Shown here: in pieces, positions 16,710 to 21,907 of the stretch
Numbering within the stretch: the stretch's first letter is position 1
Layout: each line of letters begins with the position of its first letter
DNA from: an uncultured Lachnospiraceae bacterium
GTDB taxonomy: Bacteria > Bacillota > Clostridia > Lachnospirales > Lachnospiraceae
Assembly: GCA_910585765.1 (NCBI GenBank)
Contig: CAJUES010000057.1
Span: 1 to 21,907 of the forward strand
DNA length: 21,907 nt
Direction of reading: 5' to 3'
Program-made: the position numbers and the translations under genes
Notes under the pieces: model-generated
What the model saw: the letters and a program-made list of their open reading frames with translations, nothing else
The model's database searches: none
What the model was told of the DNA's origin: nothing

Positions 16710-17631
16710 TGTCCCCCTCCTCATAATACACCCATTTTTTGGAAATCTTCTGGTTGCAGACCGTCAGTATCATCACAATTGCAAACAGGAACCAGCACAT
16801 TGCATTGGCATACCCTGTCTTAAAGTTCTTAAACGCCTGATTCCACAGATGCAGGTTGTAAAACAGCAGCGACCCCGCAGGTTTTCCCGTACCATCCCCA
16901 GAGAAGATATAACCTTCCTGAAAGACCTGAAACGCACCGATAATGCCGATGGTCAGATTGTAGAAAATAATCGGAGACAGCAGCGGAACCGTGATGGTCG
17001 TAAACTTCTTGAACATACCTGCACCGTCAAGACTCGCCGCCTCATAGTAATCCTGCGGAATACTCTGAAGTCTTGCCAGATACAAAAGCATCTGCCCGCC
17101 AAGCCCCCACAAATGCATGAGAATGATCGCCGGCTTTGTCCAGTTCGGGTCTGTCAGCCAGGCGGGACCCTTGATTCCGATGAGTCCCAGCAACGTGTTG
17201 ACAAGACCGTTGGCGGGATCAAGCAGCAGCATCCACAGGAAGTAGGTTCCGACACCCACCATAATGGAAGGCAGATAGTAGATCGTGCGGAATGTGCGCA
17301 GTCCCCAGATGGATTTGTTTAAAATAACCGCCACTATGACACCGCCCACTGTTACCAGCGGAACATTCAGCAGCGAATACACCAGTGTGTTGCCCAGAGA
17401 TTTCCAAAACAACTGATCCTGAAAAAACATTTTCTTATAGTTGCTCAGACCGATAAAATTTACTTTGAGCATATTATAGTCCGCGAAGCTGGTGATAAAT
17501 GAAAAAACAAGCGGTCCCAGCACAAAGCAGACAATCCCGATCAGCCATGGCAGTATAAAAACATACCCATATGCAGTCTCTCGCCCTTTTCGCGATTTGA
17601 CCCCGAATTTGGTGAGAAGTTTTCCAAACAT
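16699..17631 (-). CDS. ABC sugar importer permease, MalF/UgpA type
   Basis: A 310-residue permease, first half of the importer pair. A short cytoplasmic N-terminus (FGKLLTKFGVKSRKGRE) leads into six hydrophobic helices, and EAASLDGAGMFKKFTTITVP (197-216) is the EAA loop. The ATG at 17631 is preceded by AGGAG at 8 bases. The open frame extends 23 codons further, but that part covers the hairpin behind the binding-protein gene and has no family character. Together with the second permease and the lipoprotein it makes a CUT1-type importer. No ATPase gene is present in the window, so a shared MsmK/UgpC-like ATPase elsewhere must power it. Confidence 0.95.
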   Translation of the reverse strand: MFGKLLTKFGVKSRKGRETAYGYVFILPWLIGIVCFVLGPLVFSFITSFADYNMLKVNFIGLSNYKKMFFQDQLFWKSLGNTLVYSLLNVPLVTVGGVIVAVILNKSIWGLRTFRTIYYLPSIMVGVGTYFLWMLLLDPANGLVNTLLGLIGIKGPAWLTDPNWTKPAIILMHLWGLGGQMLLYLARLQSIPQDYYEAASLDGAGMFKKFTTITVPLLSPIIFYNLTIGIIGAFQVFQEGYIFSGDGTGKPAGSLLFYNLHLWNQAFKNFKTGYANAMCWFLFAIVMILTVCNQKISKKWVYYEEGDNDD

Positions 17632-17659
17632 ACAGCACTCTCCTTTCCCTTTTTGAAAA

Positions 17660-17698
17660 GAAAGCCTCTTCACTTCATTTAAGTCAAAAGAGGCTTTC
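17660..17698 (-). terminator. Intercistronic hairpin (leaky terminator or mRNA stabiliser)
   Basis: A perfect 11-bp inverted repeat (17660-17670 with 17688-17698) with a 17-base loop begins 7 bases after the binding-protein stop and is followed on the minus strand by TTTTC. The two permease genes lie just downstream. Such hairpins between binding-protein and permease genes are known to protect the upstream mRNA or lower readthrough, so that more binding protein than permease is made. The T-run is short, so full termination is unlikely. Confidence 0.8.
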
Positions 17699-17704
17699 AA
17701 GATC

Positions 17705-19063
17705 TTATTTATTATTTTTTATATAGTCCTCCAACGCTTTCTGCGCTTTGTCAAGCGCATCATCCGTGTTGCTGAGTCCAAGTGTTCCCTCATCAATAAA
17801 TGGATTGATAACAGTCTCATATCCTTTGACTTCGTTTGGCAGAACCAATGTTGATGTCTCACTCAAGCATCTGGACAGATCCTGATTTAACGGATTTGAC
17901 ATAAATTCCGTAGAGTCATCAAAGTCATTTCTCGCTGAGAAATCGCCGATATTGGTTGACAGGAAATCCTGCGTCTCTCTGCTTGTCACATACTTGATGA
18001 ACTCATAGGAGCCCTCCGGATCCTTGGCTCCTTTAGGGATCTCCAACACAAATCCGCCGCCGTTTGCAACATGGCCTGTTCCCTCCTTAAATTCAGGCAG
18101 TGGAATCACACCGTAGTCGAGATCCGGCGCATTCTGCTTCAGGGATGAAGGATATGCAGATGTCTGCACCAGCATGGACATCACGCCCGATGCAAAAGGA
18201 TCCTGCATGCCGTTTGCAAATACTGCCGAGAGTTCGTCATACTTCGCCTGTCCATAGCGATCGATCTGCGCTCTGATCCAGCGAAATGCTTCTTTGTTGA
18301 CATCCGTATTCACTTTCGGCTCAAAATTCTCATCAAACCATCCATATCCGCTGTTTGCGTTGATCACCCATGTATCTACACCGCCGTTGCCCAGCACCGG
18401 AATAAATCCGATTCGCTCCCATGTGTCGCCGTTTTTCCTGTCCAGCTTGATTGCGGCTTCCTCCAAATCTGTCCATGTCTGGATATCCCCGGGATTGATG
18501 CCTGCCTCCTCAAAGTGCGCCTTGTTGTAGTAGATCGCTCTGGTGTCCACCGAGAGCGGCAATGCATAGACGCTGCCATCCTCTCCTGTGCACGCATCCA
18601 GATACTGTTCATAAAATGCGCCCTTCACATCGTCTGTCAGGAACGGATCAAGCGGCTCCACCTGTCCCTGATCTGCGCGGAAGCGAACCTCCTCCATATT
18701 GTTTGCCATGATGTCGCATGGTTTCCCTGCCGCAATTTGCGCTATGTTCTTTGTGAAAATATCTCCAAACGGAATATCTACATATGTTACATGGTACTTG
18801 CTCTGCGACTCGTTAAACCCTTTGACCATCTCCTCCATATGCGGCTTGCGTGCCTCCGAGCTCCACCAGCCCCAAAATTCCAGTTCTATAACCTCACCGC
18901 TGTCTGCCACACTCTCCTGCACAACGTTCTCTGCATTGTCCGCCTTTGCCGTGTTGTCTGCTTTTGTCGAATTATCCGCGCCGGTATCCTTCCCGCCGCA
19001 GCCCACCAGGGAAGCAGCCATCATCGCGGCGCCAATTAGCAGTGCCAATCCTTTCCTCTTCAT
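17705..19063 (-). CDS. Sugar ABC transporter solute-binding lipoprotein
   Basis: A 452-residue family 1 (MalE-like) extracellular binding protein. The signal peptide has MKRKG, a hydrophobic run and the lipobox LVGC, so the mature protein starts at C22 and is lipid-anchored outside the membrane. A low-complexity linker with repeated KADN units (about 28-45) precedes the ligand domain. The latter begins VIELEFWGWWSSEARKP and contains DIMANN, VYALPLSVDTRAIYYNKA and GGGFVLEIPKGAKDPEGSYEF, typical of the family. It catches the sugar and hands it to the two permeases encoded downstream. AGGAAGG lies before the ATG. As first gene of the operon it sits next to the promoter. Aromatic residues in FWGWW suggest an oligosaccharide ligand, but its identity is not readable. 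Confidence 0.96.
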   Translation of the reverse strand: MKRKGLALLIGAAMMAASLVGCGGKDTGADNSTKADNTAKADNAENVVQESVADSGEVIELEFWGWWSSEARKPHMEEMVKGFNESQSKYHVTYVDIPFGDIFTKNIAQIAAGKPCDIMANNMEEVRFRADQGQVEPLDPFLTDDVKGAFYEQYLDACTGEDGSVYALPLSVDTRAIYYNKAHFEEAGINPGDIQTWTDLEEAAIKLDRKNGDTWERIGFIPVLGNGGVDTWVINANSGYGWFDENFEPKVNTDVNKEAFRWIRAQIDRYGQAKYDELSAVFANGMQDPFASGVMSMLVQTSAYPSSLKQNAPDLDYGVIPLPEFKEGTGHVANGGGFVLEIPKGAKDPEGSYEFIKYVTSRETQDFLSTNIGDFSARNDFDDSTEFMSNPLNQDLSRCLSETSTLVLPNEVKGYETVINPFIDEGTLGLSNTDDALDKAQKALEDYIKNNK

Positions 19064-19113
19064 AAATTACCTTCCTCTCTTTTTAATATATAACGATTGA
19101 TTTCTGTACTCAT

Positions 19114-19142
19114 ACATTACCATATATATATCATTTTTGCAA
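19114..19142 (-). promoter_or_regulatory. Promoter of the sugar operon
   Basis: On the minus strand TTGCAA (19142-19137) and TAATGT (19119-19114) stand 17 bp apart, with TGG directly before the -10 box. Transcription would begin near 19107, giving a leader of about 44 bases before the binding-protein ATG. The -35 is fair, the -10 weak, in keeping with the helper T/A-tracts directly upstream. Confidence 0.6.
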
Positions 19143-19143
19143 G

Positions 19144-19201
19144 TATTTTTTGAATATTTTTGACATTTTATTGAATATTTTTAGATATTTTTTGATTTTT
19201 T
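19144..19201 (-). promoter_or_regulatory. Helically phased T/A-tracts with a 12-bp direct repeat
   Basis: Directly upstream of the operon -35 box, six runs of 4-6 T (A on the transcribed sense) are centred near 19148, 19159, 19167, 19180, 19190 and 19198, on average 10 bp apart, about one per helical turn. This predicts bent DNA and an UP-element-like contact for RNA polymerase. Within it TTGAATATTTTT occurs twice (19150-19161, 19171-19182), exactly 21 bp apart, so it may also hold a direct-repeat operator for the DeoR-family regulator. Confidence 0.55.
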
Positions 19202-19450
19202 AATTCATTTGCGTTGTCTCTCATCTGTATTTTTATATTTTTTACATAATTTTCCAAATCCGTCAGGAGTGCCTAAAGTATTTATTCTTTTTAATGTTTA
19301 CGTCAATCTGATATATTAATTCAAATTCACTCATTTTTATTCAACACAAACTTACATTTGCTTCTCTCATTTTTCTGTAATTTTATGTATTGTAGGCATA
19401 CACAGAACTCTCTGCTGTACACGCCCGTGTCATTTTTTTATCTTTTTCAA
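19202..19450. other. AT-rich intergenic DNA between the divergent promoters
   Basis: I see no credible gene here. The hexamer ATTCAA appears on the plus strand at 19319-19324 and 19339-19344 (20 bp apart), the inverse orientation of the pair inside the T-tracts at 19150 and 19171; these could be paired operator half-sites, but AT-rich DNA makes such matches cheap. A second, weaker minus-strand promoter is possible (TTGACG at 19306-19301, TAAATA at 19284-19279, spacer 16). No riboswitch-like fold or cre site was recognised by eye. Confidence 0.4.
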
Positions 19451-19479
19451 TTCACATTCTCATCACCTTATGATATACT
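19451..19479 (+). promoter_or_regulatory. Promoter of the DeoR-family regulator
   Basis: TTCACA (19451-19456) and TATACT (19474-19479) are each one base off consensus, 17 bp apart, with TGA before the -10 box (extended -10). Transcription would begin near 19486, leaving a leader of about 78 bases, with GAGGTGA seven bases before the ATG at 19564. Confidence 0.75.
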
Positions 19480-19563
19480 AAAAAGAAATACAGGGATTTC
19501 ATACAGCTTGAAAGACTTCTTCCGGCAATCCCTAACTATCAATTATTATGAGGTGATACGATC

Positions 19564-20313
19564 ATGATACCCGCTCTCCGTCAAGAGACAATTCTGAATA
19601 TTCTATCCAACAACGAAATCGTAAACATTGATTATCTGATGGAAAAATTAAATATCTCCATTTCCACCCTGAGAAGAGATCTGACTAAATTGGAACAGGA
19701 AAACGCTATTATCCTTCTGCACGGTGGCGGAGTTAAATTATGCCCAAAACCAATAGAATTATCCATCACGACCAAACTGGACCTGAACAAAGAAGCGAAG
19801 GAACGCATTGCACGCAAAGCCGCCTCCTTTGTCGAATACGGCGATGTCATTTTTCTGGACCCCAGCAGCACCACGTACCTGATGATCCCCTATCTTGTAA
19901 ACCGGGACATCACGGTTCTGACAAACGGCATCTCCCATATCACCCAACTGCTCAACAGGGACATTCCATGCCTGATGATCGGCGGCAGCATCAAAAAAAC
20001 GACAAGCTCATGCATCGGCCCCATTGCCGAGAATACCATGCAGAGCCTGTATTTCAACAAATGTTTTCTTGGTGCCAGCGGATTCAGCATACAATCAGGC
20101 ATCACGAACCACGACATTAATGAGCGCGTCATCAAGCTTCTGGCACTCAAAAATTCCAAACAGCCCTACTTTCTGCTTGACAGCTCCAAATTCGGTTTAA
20201 TCGCCATGGTAAAAGTTGCAAACCTGGAGGATTATCCGATCATAACAGACACGATTCCTAATGAACTTGCCTCCTACTCTAATTTCATTTCATGCGATCA
20301 GGAAACGGAATAA
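19564..20313 (+). CDS. DeoR-family transcriptional regulator
   Basis: A 249-residue regulator of normal family length. The N-terminal winged helix-turn-helix (about 5-57) has VNIDYLMEKLNISISTLRRD, the DeoR signature with an LRRDL recognition helix, and ends in LLHGGGV. The C-terminal sugar-phosphate sensor domain shows GDVIFLDPSSTTYLMIPYL (binding loop), TVLTNGISHI, MIGGSIKKTTSSCIGP, FLGASGF and FLLDSSKFG, all in family order. Members usually repress catabolic operons until a phosphorylated intermediate binds. It is the only plus-strand gene, divergent from the operon and separated by a 500-bp promoter region, so it most likely controls the operon and perhaps itself. GAGGTGA precedes the ATG by 7 bases. 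The effector would be one of the sugar phosphates made by the operon's kinases. Repressor versus activator cannot be told. Confidence 0.95.
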   Translation: MIPALRQETILNILSNNEIVNIDYLMEKLNISISTLRRDLTKLEQENAIILLHGGGVKLCPKPIELSITTKLDLNKEAKERIARKAASFVEYGDVIFLDPSSTTYLMIPYLVNRDITVLTNGISHITQLLNRDIPCLMIGGSIKKTTSSCIGPIAENTMQSLYFNKCFLGASGFSIQSGITNHDINERVIKLLALKNSKQPYFLLDSSKFGLIAMVKVANLEDYPIITDTIPNELASYSNFISCDQETE

Positions 20314-20385
20314 AATCACAGGGTGCTGCAGACGCAGCACCCTGTCTATTCCCTCGTAAAAGTCGCGCAAATTGATGATAGTCAC
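20290..20385 (-). pseudogene. Truncated start of a sigma-70/HTH-like small protein gene
   Basis: On the minus strand GGAGGT, seven bases, then GTG (20385) open a 31-codon frame. It begins MTIINLRDFY, which resembles the N-terminus of the small sigma-70-like/helix-turn-helix proteins commonly found in Clostridia integrative conjugative elements. After these ten codons the likeness ends (near 20355) and the frame runs through the regulator terminator and into the regulator's last codons. I read it as the stump of a deleted gene downstream of the histidine kinase. The match is short and comes from memory of the family, so a chance resemblance is possible. Confidence 0.4.
20319..20344 (+). terminator. 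Strong hairpin terminator, probably bidirectional
   Basis: A perfect 11-bp stem (20319-20329 with 20334-20344) and 4-base loop, rich in GC, starts 5 bases after the regulator stop. On the plus strand the tail TCTATT is only mildly T-rich; on the minus strand the hairpin is followed by GTGATTTTATT. It can end the regulator transcript and also stop readthrough from the histidine-kinase side. Confidence 0.75.
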
Positions 20386-20395
20386 TATATGTACC

Positions 20396-20438
20396 TCCAT
20401 ATCGTTTTTTGTGGCCGGGTTGCGGGAAACGATATGGA
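20396..20438 (-). other. Inverted repeat overlapping the ribosome site of the stump gene
   Basis: A 12-bp perfect stem (20396-20407 with 20427-20438) encloses a 19-base, GC-rich loop, 39 bases after the histidine-kinase stop (minus strand). Its 3' arm overlaps the GGAGG before the GTG at 20385. No T-run follows, so a classical terminator is unlikely; it might mask the ribosome site or be a protein-binding or processing site. Confidence 0.6.
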
Positions 20439-20477
20439 AGGCGGAATGCCGAATCCCTCAGCTAAGCGGTCTTTCCT

Positions 20478-21689
20478 TTACGCCAGTTTCACCACCAGTG
20501 TCACAAAGAAGCATCCGTTGCGAATATCCGCAAACACCTCTCCACCCATAAGTGACATCAAGCGTTTGCAGATAAAAAGTCCAAGCCCGTTGCCCTGCAC
20601 CTTATCCGCATTGTTTCCGCGATGAAAGCTCTCGAATATCTGCGGCAGTTCTTTTGCTTCAAGTGTACAGCCCGTATTTGACACCGTGATAAGCTCACAG
20701 CCGTCCATTCTATCACAGCCGATCTCAATTCGTCTGCCGTCTCCGTATTTGATTGCGTTTTCAATCAGATTTTGAAAACATTCCGCAAGGCGGTTCGGAT
20801 CGCAGGAAAGAATGCAGTCATCATATTTGCGAATCAAAAACTCTGTTCCCGACATGGAAAGCTGGGGAGCATATCTTGCGTATATTTTCGTGATGATAGC
20901 ACTGAGAAACTCCTCGCCGGGCGTGACCTCAAAGCTCATAAAGTCCTCGCTTACCGCCTTTGAGAGTTCGCTGACAAAGCGCTCTATCTCATCCGCTCGG
21001 GTATTGATGCTCTCGGCAGCGGAACGCTGTTTTTCCTCGTTCTTGTATAATCCCCTGGCAAGCGCCTTTGCATTCAGCTTGATAGCCGACAAAGGTGTTT
21101 TTATGTCATGGGAAAGGGAGAGCAGCAGGAGTTTTTTATCCTTTTGCATCGTAATCTCTTTTTTGCGGCTGTTTTCGATGCTCTCACGCAGGAGGTTCAC
21201 TCCCCATGTGAATTCGCCGAAAAAACGGCTTTTTTCTTCGGATATCGGCACGGCAAGATTGCCCTTTGCAAGCTCCTTAGGAACATCACTCAGCCTGTTG
21301 AAAGGTACGATGATATGTCTGCGGATATAATGCAAAAGACCTGTCAGCAACAGGAACAGCGCACCTAATGCGCAGTTTACCGCAGCAATGTCATATTGTC
21401 CGTTCCCGACGGTATATTCTACGCGATAAAGTGTTTCGCCCGCTTCTATAATAAGATAATGCTCATCGGAACGGTAGATGTCGTCACCCGTAAACACACC
21501 TGTAATGTGGGGGTATTTTTCAATGTCATAACTGCCCGTCTCCGCTATCTCACCCGCAAGCCGCCTGGCTTCAACACGATAAATACCTTCACTATTATCT
21601 TTCGATCTCACGAGAAATATGTTCAATACCGCCGTCAGTAAAAGAAATACCATCATCACTGCGATACACAGATTTTTGTAAGCTTTCAT
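20478..21689 (-). CDS. Two-component sensor histidine kinase
   Basis: A 403-residue membrane sensor kinase. Helices near 7-27 and 101-121 bracket an extracellular loop of about 75 residues; a HAMP-like linker follows (about 122-175). LLSLSHDIKTPLSAIK holds the phosphorylated H194, NLIENAIKYGDG is the N box, and GNGLGLFICKRL (366-377) the G2 box of the ATP domain. The short sensor loop and H-box are like those of VanS/BceS-type kinases that sense antibiotics, peptides or envelope stress. Its ATG overlaps the response-regulator stop as ATGA, so the pair is co-translated. It shares no clear link with the sugar operon and is convergent with the DeoR gene; the target genes probably lie beyond the right edge or were lost on the left. 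Confidence 0.94.
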   Translation of the reverse strand: MKAYKNLCIAVMMVFLLLTAVLNIFLVRSKDNSEGIYRVEARRLAGEIAETGSYDIEKYPHITGVFTGDDIYRSDEHYLIIEAGETLYRVEYTVGNGQYDIAAVNCALGALFLLLTGLLHYIRRHIIVPFNRLSDVPKELAKGNLAVPISEEKSRFFGEFTWGVNLLRESIENSRKKEITMQKDKKLLLLSLSHDIKTPLSAIKLNAKALARGLYKNEEKQRSAAESINTRADEIERFVSELSKAVSEDFMSFEVTPGEEFLSAIITKIYARYAPQLSMSGTEFLIRKYDDCILSCDPNRLAECFQNLIENAIKYGDGRRIEIGCDRMDGCELITVSNTGCTLEAKELPQIFESFHRGNNADKVQGNGLGLFICKRLMSLMGGEVFADIRNGCFFVTLVVKLA

Positions 21690-21907
21690 ACAAACTTATA
21701 CCCCACGCCCCAGATCGTAAGCAAACGCTTTGCATTCTTAGGATCGTCACCGAGTTTTTGGCGAATGCGGTTGATATGGACATGAAGCGTCTGCAGCTCC
21801 GAATCGCTGTCGCTGCCCCAGACAGCGCCAAACAGGTACGATTTTTTTAGAACTTTGCCTTGATTTTCAATCAAAAGCGCCAGCAAATCAAACTCCTTTG
21901 CGGGCAG
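21686..21907 (-). CDS. OmpR/VanR-family response regulator, C-terminal part
   Basis: The frame enters from the right edge and gives 73 residues of the OmpR-type winged-helix DNA-binding domain: LPAKEFDLLALLIENQGKV, LFGAVWGSDSD, TLHVHINRIRQKLGDD (recognition helix) and the terminal GVGYKFV hairpin. The receiver domain with its phosphorylated Asp lies outside the window. Reading on past the TTG at 21886 to the edge keeps the family pattern, so no start lies within the window. It is coupled to the histidine kinase by a 4-base ATGA overlap. Confidence 0.93.
   Translation of the reverse strand: MPAKEFDLLALLIENQGKVLKKSYLFGAVWGSDSDSELQTLHVHINRIRQKLGDDPKNAKRLLTIWGVGYKFV

Noticed and set aside
17705..19063. 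KADN repeats in the lipoprotein as a tandem-repeat locus
   Set aside because: The few imperfect units form the ordinary flexible linker after a lipobox cysteine.
19279..19306. Second minus-strand promoter (TTGACG / TAAATA, spacer 16)
   Set aside because: The -10 box matches consensus at only 3 of 6 positions, so it is mentioned in the intergenic note but not called as a feature.
19064..19563. Catabolite-repression (cre) site in the promoter region
   Set aside because: I expected one for a sugar operon, but no sequence close to the TGWAANCGNTNWCA consensus was found by eye.
19358..19567. Short plus-strand frame before the DeoR gene
   Set aside because: It is Phe/Ser/Tyr-rich translation of AT-rich promoter DNA, contains the regulator's promoter and lacks a ribosome site.
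1..21907. CRISPR array, tRNA/rRNA, transposase or integrase
   Set aside because: No regularly spaced repeats, no clover-leaf or rRNA segments and no recombinase-like protein were seen in the window.

Overview
The window reads as part of a Bacillota chromosome, most likely a Clostridia/Lachnospiraceae-type gut bacterium. The signs are GGAGG-type ribosome binding sites before almost every gene, a lipoprotein-anchored sugar-binding protein, a mid-GC operon with AT-rich promoter DNA, and a VanRS-like sensor pair. This is inference from style; no marker gene is present.

Positions 1-19063 (minus strand, read right to left) are one very long sugar-catabolism operon. Its order is: solute-binding lipoprotein, two ABC permeases, Asp/Glu-racemase-like protein, FGGY kinase, class II FBP-type aldolase, GH38 alpha-mannosidase (short form), OtnK/YgbK-type acid-sugar kinase, GmhA-type SIS isomerase, ROK kinase, GH38 alpha-mannosidase (long form), GH36 raffinose-synthase/alpha-galactosidase-type enzyme, fuculose-phosphate-type aldolase, a frameshifted remnant, and a GH13_18 sucrose-phosphorylase-type enzyme cut by the left edge. 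Gaps are under 45 bp apart from the hairpin-containing gap behind the binding protein (73 bp) and the remnant. Four junctions are ATGA stop/start overlaps, so the genes are probably co-transcribed and translationally coupled. None of the glycosidases shows a signal peptide, so the saccharide is probably imported whole and split inside the cell. No ABC ATPase is present.

Positions 19064-19563 are AT-rich divergent regulatory DNA. They hold a good promoter facing the operon with helically phased T/A-tracts behind it, and a near-consensus promoter facing a DeoR-family regulator (19564-20313, plus), which is the likely local controller.

Positions 20314-21907 look like a different region. After a strong hairpin terminator comes a short minus-strand reading frame that starts like the small sigma-70/HTH proteins of Clostridia conjugative elements but diverges after about ten codons. 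It is followed by a histidine kinase and the C-terminal end of an OmpR-family response regulator (both minus). This may be the scarred edge of a mobile-element cargo module.

The most interesting item is the operon as a pathway: two different alpha-mannosidases, a GH36 enzyme and a phosphorylase-type enzyme feed three kinases of three families, a heptose-phosphate-type isomerase and two unrelated aldolases. I know of no characterised pathway with this exact set. Candidate substrates (manno-configured heptose or hexose glycosides, or glycosyl-glycerate-like compounds) are hypotheses only.
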